Of a DNA stretch of 64,000 nt, positions 8,677-17,631 are shown piece by piece. Every line of letters begins with the position of its first letter. Within the stretch, counting starts at the first letter, position 1. A model generated the notes under the pieces. It had not been told where the DNA came from, searched no databases, and saw only the letters and a list, made by a program, of their open reading frames with translations. The position numbers and the translations under genes are program-made. Location: positions 1,426,001-1,490,000 of the forward strand of contig NZ_JANHGR010000001.1 of NCBI RefSeq assembly GCF_026616205.1, written 5' to 3'. The stretch comes from Halolamina litorea. Lineage in GTDB: Archaea > Halobacteriota > Halobacteria > Halobacteriales > Haloferacaceae.

Positions 8677-9777
8677 TCAGCGACGGCTCGCGTCCGTCCG
8701 TCGCCCGGTTGCTGCGGCCTCGTACACCGCGTCCATCACGGCCACGTCGGTCAGCCCGTCCCGTCCGTCTGGTTCGGGCGGCGTCCCGGTCAACACGCAG
8801 TGGGCGAAGTAGTCGAACTCCTCGACGGTCTCGTCGGCGCCGATGCCCGAGAGTGTCACGTCCCCGGCGTCGGTGCTCACCCGAACGGTCCGCTCACCGT
8901 TCGGGACGAACGCGTTCTCGATCCGGATCCGGCCGGACTCGCCGACCAGTTCGAGCCACGAGTCGGCGTCGCCGCTGAAGCTGGCGGTGAACTCGCCGGT
9001 GGTCCCCTCGGGGAACTCCGCGAGGAAGTGGACGTGTTCGTCGGCCAATCGCGGGCTCTCGGGGTCGTCAGGCCGGTCACCGAACGGCTCGCTCGCCCGG
9101 GCGGTCGCGTCGACGGCGACCGGGTCCGACCCGAGCAGGTACCGCGCCGTGTTGAGCGGGTAGACGCCGACGTCGACCAGCGCGCCGCCGCCGGCGAGTT
9201 CGGCGTCGAGACGCCACTGGTCGGGGCCTTTCGAGCCCGCGAGCACGGGGAAGGTGAACTCGCCCATCGCCTTCGTCGGCTGGCCGATCCTACCCGCCGA
9301 GACGAACGAGCCGAGCGCCCGGATCACCGGATCAGCCTGCATCCGGTAGGCCGTCATCAGCGTCACGCCGGCGTCGTCGCAGGCGTCGACGGCCGCCGCG
9401 GCGCGCTCGGGCGTCGCTTCGAGGGGCTTCTCACAGATCACGTGTTTCCCCTGATCGGCCGCGGTGCGGATGCCGTCGAGGTGGAGTCGGTTCGGGGTGG
9501 CGACGTAGGCGGCGTCGTAGGCGTCGACGGCCTCGCCCTCGGCGTAGCCCTCGTAGGTCAACGCGGCCGCGTCGTGCTCGGTGGCGACGCGCTCTGCTTT
9601 CTCGGGGTCGCCCGAGACGACGGCGCCGACGGTCGCGTAGTCGCCGCCCTCGATCGCGGGGATCGAGACGTTCCGCGCGTAGTTGCCGAGGCCGACGACG
9701 GCCAGCGAGACGGTTCCCTCGGGATCGGTGTCCCAGTCGCGTGTCGAGGCGGCATCGACGAGTGCTTGGAGGTCCAT
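8677..9777 (-). CDS. Gfo/Idh/MocA-family NAD(P)-dependent sugar dehydrogenase (Gfo6 paralogue)
   Basis: 366 residues. The Rossmann nucleotide site is AVVGLGNYAR (about residue 28), the family EKP motif is CEKPLEATPE (about residue 110), and the substrate-side segment is GGGALVDVGVYPLNTARYLLG. The layout and the N-terminal RDW motif match Gfo6/XacA-type D-xylose dehydrogenases, and a closer Gfo6 is encoded at 49935-51014. This copy diverges in the substrate lobe (FTFPVLAGSKGPDQWRLDAE), so a different aldose is possible. It is a single gene, divergent from the cupin. Confidence 0.9.
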   Translation of the reverse strand: MDLQALVDAASTRDWDTDPEGTVSLAVVGLGNYARNVSIPAIEGGDYATVGAVVSGDPEKAERVATEHDAAALTYEGYAEGEAVDAYDAAYVATPNRLHLDGIRTAADQGKHVICEKPLEATPERAAAAVDACDDAGVTLMTAYRMQADPVIRALGSFVSAGRIGQPTKAMGEFTFPVLAGSKGPDQWRLDAELAGGGALVDVGVYPLNTARYLLGSDPVAVDATARASEPFGDRPDDPESPRLADEHVHFLAEFPEGTTGEFTASFSGDADSWLELVGESGRIRIENAFVPNGERTVRVSTDAGDVTLSGIGADETVEEFDYFAHCVLTGTPPEPDGRDGLTDVAVMDAVYEAAATGRRTDASRR

Positions 9778-9857
9778 ACTCGGCCCTCGGCGCGGTCCGG
9801 GAAAACCGTTGGCGAACCGGGGGGAGAGCTTTGGACCCTCGGAGCACAGCCCCGGGC

Positions 9858-10373
9858 ATGGAGCCCGTGAATGAGGCCGATCTGGAATGGGTCACGACCG
9901 AACACGGCGAGACGGCGTTCCGCCGGAAGAAACTCGCCGCGGCCGCCGCCGGGGGCGCAGGTGGGGCAGAACCACCAGCCACGGACCCCGAACTCGGCTG
10001 CAGCCTCTACGAACTCCCGCCGGGAAAGCGCTCGTGGCCGTTCCACTACCACACGGGCAACGAGGAGGCGTTCTACGTCCTCGCCGGCGCGGGCACGCTC
10101 CGGGCGGCAGACGACGAACACCCCCTGGAGGCCGGCGACTTCGTGGCCTGTCCCGCCGGCGCCGAGGGCGCTCATCGGCTGGTCAACGACGGCGACGAAC
10201 CGTTGCGGTACCTCGCGTTGTCGACGATGCGCGAACCGGACGTGACGGTCTACCCCGACAGCGACAAGATCGGCGTGTTCACCGGGGCAGCACCGGGTGG
10301 TGAGGGCGACCGGGACGTGTCGGGCTACTACGAGCGCGGGGCGAGCGTCGACTACTGGGACGGCGAGGCCTGA
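9858..10373 (+). CDS. Cupin-domain protein
   Basis: 171 residues from the ATG at 9858. A single cupin barrel has motif 1 WPFHYHTGNEEAFYVLAG (metal ligands His-His-Glu) and motif 2 GDFVACPAGAEGAHRL (last His). The flanks are acidic and probably flexible. Stand-alone cupins may be isomerases, dioxygenases or sugar-binding proteins. Divergent placement next to a sugar dehydrogenase makes a role in carbohydrate metabolism plausible but unproven. An in-frame ATG four codons downstream is an alternative start. Confidence 0.85.
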   Translation: MEPVNEADLEWVTTEHGETAFRRKKLAAAAAGGAGGAEPPATDPELGCSLYELPPGKRSWPFHYHTGNEEAFYVLAGAGTLRAADDEHPLEAGDFVACPAGAEGAHRLVNDGDEPLRYLALSTMREPDVTVYPDSDKIGVFTGAAPGGEGDRDVSGYYERGASVDYWDGEA

Positions 10374-10428
10374 GTCGCCGGATGCCGGGCACCGAACACT
10401 CTTTGTCGCGTGGTCGTAGAGTGTAGCT

Positions 10429-11313
10429 ATGAGCGAGCGGCTTCAGTCGGTAGGCGAGAGCGGCGAGCGGGTAGACCCGGCCGACGCGTTCGGGTTGGTC
10501 GCCAACGAGACGCGGCTGTCGATCCTGGAGGCGCTCTGGACCGCTGACGCATCGCCGGTCCGGTTCTCGGAGCTCCGAGAGGCCGTCGGGATGCGCGACA
10601 GCGCACAGTTCAACTACCACCTCGACAAGCTGACCGACCAGTTCGTCCGGAAGCTCGACGAGGGGTACGAGCTCCGCCACGCCGGCGAGAAAGTGGTACA
10701 GGCGGTGCTCGCGGGCTCGTTCACCGAACATCCGACCCTCGACCCCATCGACGTGGGCGACCCGTGTGTGAACTGCGGCGCCGACCTCCGGGCGACCTAC
10801 GAGGACGAACGCCTCGCGATCACCTGTCCCGACTGTGGCTACGGCCACGGCGAGTACGCGTTCCCGCCGGGCGGCCTGACCGACCGCGACGACGAGGAGG
10901 TCCTCGCGGCGTTCGACCAGCGCGTCCGGCACCTCCACTGTCTCGCCAAGGACGGCGTCTGTCCCGAGTGCAGCGGCCGGATGGAGACCACCGTCGAGCG
11001 CGCCGACGACTGCTGTGTCGGCAGCAGCCTCACCGCGACCCATCGCTGTTCGCAGTGTAACCACCAACTCTGTTCGGCGGTGGGGCTGGCGCTACTCGAC
11101 GACAGCGAGGTCGTCGGATTCCACCGCGAACACGGCGTCTCCCTCTCCGAGCGGCCCTACTGGACGCTCCCGTGGTGTGTCACCGACGACCCGATCACGC
11201 TGGCCGGCGAGGACCCACAGCGCTTCGAAGTCGCCATCGACTGCGAGGACGAGACGATGACGGTCACCCTCGACGACGACCTCTCCGTCGTCGAAACGGC
11301 ACGTTCGGACTGA
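10429..11313 (+). CDS. Winged-helix regulator with C-terminal zinc-ribbon region (haloarchaeal ArsR-like type)
   Basis: 294 residues. Residues about 15-95 form an ArsR-like winged helix (FGLVANETRLSILEALW ... SAQFNYHLDKL). The C-terminal two thirds contain paired cysteines: CVNCG with CPDCG, then CPECSG, CC and CSQC. These suggest two zinc ribbons that may sense metal or redox state or bind a ligand. Haloarchaea have many such two-part regulators of unknown targets (DUF7351-type). It is followed 52 bases later by an ABC exporter that it might control; that link is positional only. Confidence 0.87.
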   Translation: MSERLQSVGESGERVDPADAFGLVANETRLSILEALWTADASPVRFSELREAVGMRDSAQFNYHLDKLTDQFVRKLDEGYELRHAGEKVVQAVLAGSFTEHPTLDPIDVGDPCVNCGADLRATYEDERLAITCPDCGYGHGEYAFPPGGLTDRDDEEVLAAFDQRVRHLHCLAKDGVCPECSGRMETTVERADDCCVGSSLTATHRCSQCNHQLCSAVGLALLDDSEVVGFHREHGVSLSERPYWTLPWCVTDDPITLAGEDPQRFEVAIDCEDETMTVTLDDDLSVVETARSD

Positions 11314-11365
11314 TCGGGCGCCCCCCGGCCCCAAAACCTATACCGCGACCAGACAGCCACGCTAC

Positions 11366-12349
11366 ATGGCGAATCAGTCCCCGCCAGCCGTCCGTATCGA
11401 CGGCCTCCACAAGCGGTTCGGCGACGTGACCGCCCTCCGCGGTATCGACCTCACCGTCCGGCGCGGCGAGGTGTTCGGCTTCCTCGGCCCCAACGGCGCC
11501 GGGAAGTCGACGACCATCGACTGCCTGCTCGACTACCTCCGACCCACCGAGGGTCGCGTCGAGGTGTTCGGTATCGACGCCCAGCAGGAGTCGGGGCGTG
11601 TCCGGCAGCGCGTCGGCGTGCTCCCCGACGGCTACGACACCTTCAGCGAGTACACGGCTCGCCAGCACGTCGAGTACGCCATCGAGTCGAAGGGTGCCGA
11701 CGACGACCCCGACGCACTGCTCGACCGGGTCGGCCTCGCCGGCGACGAGGAGCGCGTCGCCGACGACTTCTCGAAGGGCATGACCCAGCGGCTGATGCTC
11801 GCGATGGCGCTCGTCGGCGACCCCGACCTGCTCGTCCTCGACGAACCCTCGACCGGGCTGGACCCCAACGGCGTCCGGCTGATGCGCGAAATCGTCCGCG
11901 AGGAGGCCGAACGCGGGACGACGGTGTTCTTCTCCAGTCACATCCTCGATCAGGTCGAACGGGTGAGCGACCGCGTGGGCATCCTCGCCGACGGCGAACT
12001 CGTCGCCGTCGACAGCGTCGAGGGGCTCCGCGGCGCCGGCGCCGTCGCCGAACTCACGGTCCACTGTGACCCGTTGCCGGCCGCGGCCGTCGAGGCTACC
12101 GCTGAACTCCCCGGGGTAGACCGCGCGAACGCGGAGGACGGCCGGCTGAGCGTCACCTGTTCGGGGCCGGCCAAAGTCGACGTGCTCGACGCGATCCGGG
12201 ACCACGGCGCGGGGGTACAGGACTTCGAGGCCGACACCGGTTCGTTGGAGTCCGTGTTCGCGTCCTACACCGGCGCCGACTACGAGGCGGTGGCCGGGAA
12301 CGGTGACGGGGGCGGTGATACCGCCGCGGCCCCGGAGGTGGGCGAATGA
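11366..12349 (+). CDS. ABC transporter ATP-binding protein (exporter type)
   Basis: 327 residues. Walker A is GPNGAGKST (about residue 42), the signature is FSKGMTQRL in place of LSGGQ, Walker B is LLVLDEPSTGLDP, and the switch His is in SSHIL. The C-terminal 90 residues form the accessory domain seen in CcmA/DrrA-like ATPases of ABC-2 exporters. It overlaps the permease gene by four bases (ATGA), so the pair is a complete two-gene exporter. The substrate is unknown; drug, lipid or copper-enzyme maturation roles occur in this group. Confidence 0.95.
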   Translation: MANQSPPAVRIDGLHKRFGDVTALRGIDLTVRRGEVFGFLGPNGAGKSTTIDCLLDYLRPTEGRVEVFGIDAQQESGRVRQRVGVLPDGYDTFSEYTARQHVEYAIESKGADDDPDALLDRVGLAGDEERVADDFSKGMTQRLMLAMALVGDPDLLVLDEPSTGLDPNGVRLMREIVREEAERGTTVFFSSHILDQVERVSDRVGILADGELVAVDSVEGLRGAGAVAELTVHCDPLPAAAVEATAELPGVDRANAEDGRLSVTCSGPAKVDVLDAIRDHGAGVQDFEADTGSLESVFASYTGADYEAVAGNGDGGGDTAAAPEVGE

Positions 12350-13143
12350 GCCTCCGAACTGTCGCTCGGAAGTACGCCGCCGACACCCACCGCACGAAGT
12401 CGGCGTGGGTGGTGACGGCGCTGTTCGCGGTCGTGTTCGGCTTCATCGGCTGGTCGAGCGGCTACAGCTACGGCGGCGAGGTCAACCCGCTCGTGGCCGG
12501 CGGCATCACGAACGCCGCGGCCGTGTTGGTGCCGCTAGCGACGCTCGCACTCGGCCACGGCGCCGTCGCCGGCGCCCGCGAGTCGGGGTCGCTCCGCGTG
12601 CTGCTCGCCTACCCACACTCCCGCCGTGACGTGGCGGCCGGCGCGTTCCTCGGCCGTCTGGGGCCGATCCTCCTCGCGGTCACCGTCGGCCTCGTCGTCG
12701 CGCCGATGACCTACGCGCTCCGCGTCGGGCAGCTCCCGAGCGCCGATTACCTGACGCTCGTCGGCTTCGTCTACCTCTGGACCCTGTTCGCGACCGCGCT
12801 CGCGGTCGGCGTCTCGGCGCTGGTCACGACGGGTCGCCGCGCCATCGCCGGCGGGCTCGGGACCTACATCGGGTTCCTGTTCGTCTGGGACTGGCTGCCC
12901 TCTGAGATCGTCCGCCGAACGGTTCCGCGCGACCAGCGGTACCCGCGTCCGGAGTGGGCGCAGCTGTGGACGTCGCTCGACCCCGTGTCGGGCTACACCG
13001 ACGCGACGCGGCTGCTCCGGTTCCGCCCGGACGAACCGCTGGCAGTCTTCGAGACGATGCCGTTCTTGGCGGCCGTCATCGCGGTCTGGGCGGTCGTCCC
13101 GATGGCGCTGGCGCTGTGGCGGTTCCCGCGGACGGACCTCTGA
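12346..13143 (+). CDS. ABC-2 type transporter permease
   Basis: 265 residues with about six hydrophobic segments, e.g. VVTALFAVVFGFIGW and ILLAVTVGLVVAPM. The cytoplasmic ESGSLRVLLAYPHSR stretch is the typical ABC-2 coupling region. It is translated from a start that overlaps the ATPase stop. The membrane partner of the preceding ATPase; the substrate is unknown. Confidence 0.92.
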   Translation: MSLRTVARKYAADTHRTKSAWVVTALFAVVFGFIGWSSGYSYGGEVNPLVAGGITNAAAVLVPLATLALGHGAVAGARESGSLRVLLAYPHSRRDVAAGAFLGRLGPILLAVTVGLVVAPMTYALRVGQLPSADYLTLVGFVYLWTLFATALAVGVSALVTTGRRAIAGGLGTYIGFLFVWDWLPSEIVRRTVPRDQRYPRPEWAQLWTSLDPVSGYTDATRLLRFRPDEPLAVFETMPFLAAVIAVWAVVPMALALWRFPRTDL

Positions 13144-13227
13144 GGCCGCGCCGACATCGGGGTCGTCGACGACGGCGCGCAGCCAATCGGTTTATACCGT
13201 CTCGGGTAATCGTAGCGCCAACGACGG

Positions 13228-14889
13228 ATGCAACTAGTTTTTCTCGCCCACGTCGGCGTGTTTGCTCTCGCCGCGGTCGGGTGTCTGGTCAGCGTGCCCC
13301 GCGCACTCGAGATCCGTCACCCGCGAACCCGGCAGGGGATGGTCGGGCTCCTGCTGTCGGTGACGCTCTGGGCGGGTGGCTACGTCGGCTACCTGCTCGC
13401 GCCGAGCGACTGGCTCCGGGCCGCGTTCTACACACTCGGGTTCGTCTTCGCGTTCGTCGCCGTCGCCGCGTGGTTCTTCTTCTGTGCGGCCTACACCGGC
13501 CGGCCGCCCGAACGGATGCCCTACCGTCGGCTGCTCGTCGGGGCGTTCCTCGCGCTGACGGCGCTCAAACTCTTCAACCCCTACCACCACCTCTACTTCA
13601 CGACCGCGTGGACGGTCGAACCGTTCCCGCATCTCGCGATCAACCACGGCCTGCTCTACTGGATCGTTCTGGGACTCTCCTACGCCGTCACCGCGGTGGG
13701 TTTTTTCATGCTGGTCGAGCGCTTCGAGCAGACCGGCGCCGACAGCCAGCCGCTGCTCGTGCTCGCGGTGGTGACGGCCGTTCCGGCGGTCGCGACGGTC
13801 ATCGGCGAGCAGGTCGACTGGCTGCTGCCGCTGATGTACGAGCCGCCGGGCGTGGCCGTCTTCTCGATCGGTACGCTGTTCGTCTACTTCCGGCGCTTCG
13901 AGGCGGTCCAACTGACCGGCGAGCGCGCGGAGCCGTCGGTCTTCCTCGACCGCGACGGCCTCGTTCGGGACTACAACCGGGCCGCGGAGTCGCTGTTCCC
14001 GGCGCTCGCCGGCTCGGTCGGCGAGCCGATCGAGTCGACCGTCGCGCCGCTGGCCTCCCGGGTCGACGACCCCGGGGTGGTGTCGGTCGACGACGACGGC
14101 GACGGCGACCGGTACTTCCAGATCGCCTCCACCGCGTTCACCTCCGGCGGGGTCACGACCGGGCGGCTGGTAACGCTGACCGACGTGACCGAACGGGAGC
14201 GCTACCGCCGCCGGCTGGAGGAGAAGACCGAACAGCTCGAGGCGCTCAATCGGGTCGTCCGCCACGACATCCGCAACGACATGGCCGTCATCAACGGCTG
14301 GGCCGGGACGCTCCACGAGCACGTCGACGAGGAGGGTGACGAGGCGCTCGAACGCGTGCTCCGGAAGTCCGAGCACGTGATCGAACTCACCGAGACCGTC
14401 CGGGATTTCGTGGAGTCCCTCTCCGGGGAGGCCGTCTTCGAGCCCGAACCGACCGACCTCCATCGCCACCTCGACACCGAGGTCGCGGCCACCCGGGAGA
14501 CGTTCCCGGAGGCGACGATCCGCGTCGACGGCGACCTCCCGACCGTGACGGTGCTGGCGAGCGAGATGCTCTCCTCGGTGTTCCGGAACCTCCTCGAGAA
14601 CGCGGTTCGCCACAACGACAGCGACGCCCCCGAGGTCACGGTCAGCGCCGTCGACGCCGGCGACACCGTCCGCGTCCGGATCGCAGACAACGGCCCGGGC
14701 GTCCCCGACGAGCAGAAGGAGACCGTCTTCGGCAAGGGTGAGAAGGGCCTCGACAGCCCCGGTTCGGGGATCGGCCTCTACCTCGTCCACACGCTGACGG
14801 AGGGGTTCGGGGGGCGCGTCTGGATCGAGGACAACGAGCCTCGGGGCGCCGTCTTCGTCGTTGAACTGCCGAAAGCCGACGACGCCTGA
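13228..14889 (+). CDS. Sensor histidine kinase with N-terminal 7TM region and PAS-like domain
   Basis: 553 residues. The first 220 or so hold seven hydrophobic helices of the HisKA_7TM type. A PAS-like segment follows (VFLDRDGLVRDYNRAAESLFPAL). The kinase core has an H box RVVRHDIRND (phospho-acceptor His about residue 348), N box FRNLLENAVRHND, G1 IADNGPGVP and G2 GSGIGLYLVHTL. It would sense a membrane or extracellular cue and phosphorylate an unlinked response regulator; none is adjacent. A TATA-like TTTATACC lies about 35 bases upstream of the ATG. Confidence 0.95.
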   Translation: MQLVFLAHVGVFALAAVGCLVSVPRALEIRHPRTRQGMVGLLLSVTLWAGGYVGYLLAPSDWLRAAFYTLGFVFAFVAVAAWFFFCAAYTGRPPERMPYRRLLVGAFLALTALKLFNPYHHLYFTTAWTVEPFPHLAINHGLLYWIVLGLSYAVTAVGFFMLVERFEQTGADSQPLLVLAVVTAVPAVATVIGEQVDWLLPLMYEPPGVAVFSIGTLFVYFRRFEAVQLTGERAEPSVFLDRDGLVRDYNRAAESLFPALAGSVGEPIESTVAPLASRVDDPGVVSVDDDGDGDRYFQIASTAFTSGGVTTGRLVTLTDVTERERYRRRLEEKTEQLEALNRVVRHDIRNDMAVINGWAGTLHEHVDEEGDEALERVLRKSEHVIELTETVRDFVESLSGEAVFEPEPTDLHRHLDTEVAATRETFPEATIRVDGDLPTVTVLASEMLSSVFRNLLENAVRHNDSDAPEVTVSAVDAGDTVRVRIADNGPGVPDEQKETVFGKGEKGLDSPGSGIGLYLVHTLTEGFGGRVWIEDNEPRGAVFVVELPKADDA

Positions 14890-14895
14890 GTCGGA

Positions 14896-14977
14896 CGGTC
14901 GCCGGCGCTACTCGTCGTCGTAAGCGGAGAGGAGAGTAGCGAGATGTCTCCCTATTCGGTCGCCGGCGCTACTCGTC
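14896..14977. repeat. 21-base direct repeat flanking the aldehyde dehydrogenase 3' end
   Basis: The 21 bases at 14896-14916 (CGGTCGCCGGCGCTACTCGT plus C) recur at 14957-14977. The second copy contains the last codons and stop of the aldehyde dehydrogenase; read on the minus strand, the first copy also gives Asp-Glu-stop. It looks like a short tandem duplication of the gene tail with a 40-base spacer. Confidence 0.7.
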
Positions 14978-16495
14978 CTCTCCGGTCTTGATGTCCGCGC
15001 TCAGGCCCTGTGCCATCTCGATCTCCTTCGAGTTGTTCAGGGTCCACGCAGTGCGCTCGGTGACGGCCTCGATGACCTCGCGGGCCGAGGGGTAGCCGTT
15101 GCCGGACTTCTTGACGCCGCCGAAGGGGAGTTGGACCTCCGCGCCGATACAGGGGAGGTTCCCGTAGGCGAGGCCGACCTCAGCGTTGTCGCGGTAGTAG
15201 TTGATCTGTCGGTAGTCCTCCGAGATGATCGCGCCGGAGAGGCCGTACTCGGTGTCGTTCTGGATCTCGACGGCCTCCTCGATGTCGCCGCTGTACTTCA
15301 GCAGGGCGACGTGCGGGCCGAAGACCTCCTCGTGGGTACAGCGCAGGTCCTCGTAGGGGTCGGCCTCGTAGACGAACGGGCCGACCCAGTGGCCGTCCTC
15401 GTGGCCCTCCGGGATCTCGCTGTCGTCGAGCTCCTCGCGGTCGACGAGCACGTTCACGCCCTCGTCCTTGGCGAGTTGGTTGTAACGCGAGACCTTCTCC
15501 TCGTGTTCGGTCTCGATCAGCGGGCCCATGAACGTGTTCTCGTCGAGGGGATCGCCGACGGCGACCTTCTTCGCGTTCTCGACGAAGCGCGTCTTGAACT
15601 CGTCGTACACGTCCTCGTGAACCACGAGACGCTCGGAGGAGACACAGCGCTGGCCGGTCGTCTTGAAGGAGGACATCGTCGCCGCGTGGACGGCGATGTC
15701 GAGGTCGGCGTTCTCGGTGATCACGATGTTGTTCTTCCCGCCCATCTCACAGGCCGCGAGCTTCCCCGGCTCGCCGCCGACCTTCGAGGCGATCTCGTGG
15801 CCGACCTCGGCGCTGCCGGTGAAGAGGACCGTATCGACGCGGCTGTCCTCGGTGATGGCGGCGCCGGCGTCGCCGAAGCCCTGCACCATGTTGAACACGC
15901 CGTCCGGGAGGCCGGCGTCCTCGAACATCTCGGCGATGACCTGCCCGCACCACGGCGTCTGCTCGGCGGGCTTCCAGACGACGGTGTTGCCCTCGACCAG
16001 CGTGACGGCCATGTGCCAGAACGGGATGGCGACCGGGAAGTTCCACGGCGTCACGCAGCCGACGACGCCGCGGGGTTTGCGCCGCATGTAGGCGTCCTTG
16101 GCGGCGATTTCGGAGGGGACCACGTCGCCGTTGGGGTGCCGGGCGTCGCCGGCGGCCCACTCGACCATGTGCCAGGCCTCGGTCACGTCGGCTTTCCCCT
16201 CGGAGATCTCCTTGCCACACTCCTTGGAGACGATCTCGCCGAGTTCCTCGTGGCGCTCCTTGAGTTCGTGGTAGATGTCCCAGAGGTACTCCGCGCGCTC
16301 GATGCGGGAGAGCGAGCGCCACTCGTCGAAGGCGTCCTCGGCGGCCGCAAGCGCCTCGTCCACGTCGGCTTCGGTGCCGCGCTGGAACGTCCCGAGGCTC
16401 TCGCCGGTGGCGGGGTTCTCGCTGGTGAACGTCTCGCTGCCGGTACCGTCGACCCACTCGCCGTCGATGTACTGTTGGTAGGTGTCGCTCGACAT
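14969..16495 (-). CDS. Aldehyde dehydrogenase family protein
   Basis: 508 residues starting MSSDTYQQYIDGEWVDG. The catalytic Cys is in TTGQRCVSSERL, the general-base Glu in CEMGGKNN, and the NAD site includes TPWNFPVAIPFWHM and FTGSAEVG. The start at 16495 was taken because the conserved N-terminal YIDGEWV follows directly; the open frame upstream crosses intergenic DNA. The aldehyde substrate is not determinable. The C-terminus (YGNLPCIGAEVQLPFGGVKK) resembles semialdehyde dehydrogenases. It lies 101 bases downstream of the kinase gene in the same orientation. Confidence 0.93.
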   Translation of the reverse strand: MSSDTYQQYIDGEWVDGTGSETFTSENPATGESLGTFQRGTEADVDEALAAAEDAFDEWRSLSRIERAEYLWDIYHELKERHEELGEIVSKECGKEISEGKADVTEAWHMVEWAAGDARHPNGDVVPSEIAAKDAYMRRKPRGVVGCVTPWNFPVAIPFWHMAVTLVEGNTVVWKPAEQTPWCGQVIAEMFEDAGLPDGVFNMVQGFGDAGAAITEDSRVDTVLFTGSAEVGHEIASKVGGEPGKLAACEMGGKNNIVITENADLDIAVHAATMSSFKTTGQRCVSSERLVVHEDVYDEFKTRFVENAKKVAVGDPLDENTFMGPLIETEHEEKVSRYNQLAKDEGVNVLVDREELDDSEIPEGHEDGHWVGPFVYEADPYEDLRCTHEEVFGPHVALLKYSGDIEEAVEIQNDTEYGLSGAIISEDYRQINYYRDNAEVGLAYGNLPCIGAEVQLPFGGVKKSGNGYPSAREVIEAVTERTAWTLNNSKEIEMAQGLSADIKTGEDE

Positions 16496-16596
16496 GTGTC
16501 GGGGAGGTCCGGCCGTTGACGTGATAAACCCTGACGGTTGGGAGCGAGCATCGGCGCTCGACGGACAGACCGGTTCAGAACGCAGCCGACTGCGGG

Positions 16597-17427
16597 CTAG
16601 TCGCCGCGCTCGGCGGCGTCGGCGCGCTTCTCGATCTCGCCTTTGAGTTCGGCGGCGGCGAAGGTGTGGTCCGGCCGGACCGAGACGAAATCGAGGAACT
16701 CCCGCGCCTCGAGCAGTTGCGTCTCGTCGTAGTGCTCGAGCGCCGCGTCGACGGCGGCCTTGGCGCCGATCAGCGGTTCCAGCGCCGCGAGCGCACACGC
16801 GAGGTCGTAGGAGCGCGCCGCCGCCATCGACGGCCCGCCGTCCTCGTCCTCGCGGACGTTCGTGGCGTCGATGACGTACACCTCGCCGTCGACGACGAGG
16901 ACGTTCTCCGCCCGGAGGTCGCCGTGAGCCAGCCCGTGGTCGTGCATCGTCCGCAGCGCGGCGAACACGTCCGGGGCCAGTCGGCGCTCCTGGGCCTCGG
17001 GCACGTCGTCGAGCACGTCGAACTCGGGGAGGTACTCCATCACCAGCACGCCCATCCCCTCGACCTCCAGCGCCTCGACTGGTTCGGGGACGTTCAGCCC
17101 TACGTCACGGAGCCGCTCGGTCGCGTCGAGTTCGTGTTCGGCCATCTGGTAGGGCGTGCCGTAGTGCCCGAAGAACCCCTCGGTCCCCGAGGAGAACGCC
17201 CCGAGGTTCCGGGTCGCGGTAAAGAGCGCGTGGACCAGCGAGTTCTGCTCGGTCACCAGCTTCACGAAGTACTCGTCGTCGAGCACCAGCGGAGTCGAGA
17301 GCCAGTTGTCCGCGTCGAGAAAGCGGACGTGCACCTCCTCGCGATCGTAGCGGTCGGCCAACTCCCGGACGACGGACTCGATCAGGGACCACTCGGGCTG
17401 GCCCCGGACGAGCTTCCGCAGTTCCAT
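16597..17427 (-). CDS. RIO/BUD32-like atypical protein kinase
   Basis: 276 residues with a minimal kinase fold. A candidate ATP-binding Lys is in EYFVKLV. The catalytic loop is LAHGDLRAENVLV (HGDxxxxN, about residue 185). The metal Asp is in VIDATN, replacing DFG. It lacks a canonical glycine-rich loop, as in RIO and BUD32 families, and is not one of the large RIO1/RIO2 types by length. The ATG at 17427 has a TATA box 28 bases upstream, consistent with a leaderless message. A role in ribosome or tRNA-related regulation is possible but not shown. Confidence 0.85.
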   Translation of the reverse strand: MELRKLVRGQPEWSLIESVVRELADRYDREEVHVRFLDADNWLSTPLVLDDEYFVKLVTEQNSLVHALFTATRNLGAFSSGTEGFFGHYGTPYQMAEHELDATERLRDVGLNVPEPVEALEVEGMGVLVMEYLPEFDVLDDVPEAQERRLAPDVFAALRTMHDHGLAHGDLRAENVLVVDGEVYVIDATNVREDEDGGPSMAAARSYDLACALAALEPLIGAKAAVDAALEHYDETQLLEAREFLDFVSVRPDHTFAAAELKGEIEKRADAAERGD

Positions 17428-17451
17428 CGAGCGAACGTTGGGCCCCGACCA

Positions 17452-17458
17452 GTATAAA
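17452..17458 (-). promoter_or_regulatory. TATA box of the RIO-like kinase gene
   Basis: On the minus strand the sequence reads TTTATAC, centred about 28 bases before the ATG at 17427. This spacing is ideal for archaeal leaderless transcription and supports the chosen start. Confidence 0.65.
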
Positions 17459-17500
17459 CGGCGGTGGCCGACCAAGTTCGAACCGTCCGAACCACTCAGA

Positions 17501-17530
17501 CTGTTCAGAATGTGTGGACATTTCTGACAG
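17501..17530. terminator. Hairpin between dys and the kinase gene
   Basis: CTGTTCAGAATGT and ACATTTCTGACAG form a near-perfect stem around a GTGG loop. It lies about 100 bases downstream of the deoxyhypusine synthase stop and 75-100 bases upstream of the kinase start. It could end the dys message or act as an operator for the kinase. Confidence 0.45.
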
Positions 17531-17631
17531 TCCGAACGGCGCCGACGGTGAGGGTCGGACGGGTCGTGGACGGGCACGACGCCGGGTCCGGGGAAACGGC
17601 CGCGTCGACCGCATTTCGCGGGGGAGGACAG

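Noticed and set aside
8495-8812. Possible small gene with a TTTATG promoter-like element
   Set aside because: The translation has no conserved look and runs into the oxidoreductase gene on the other strand.
15131-16519. Long plus-strand frame opposite the aldehyde dehydrogenase
   Set aside because: It is the antisense image of a well-conserved enzyme and has no recognisable motif of its own.
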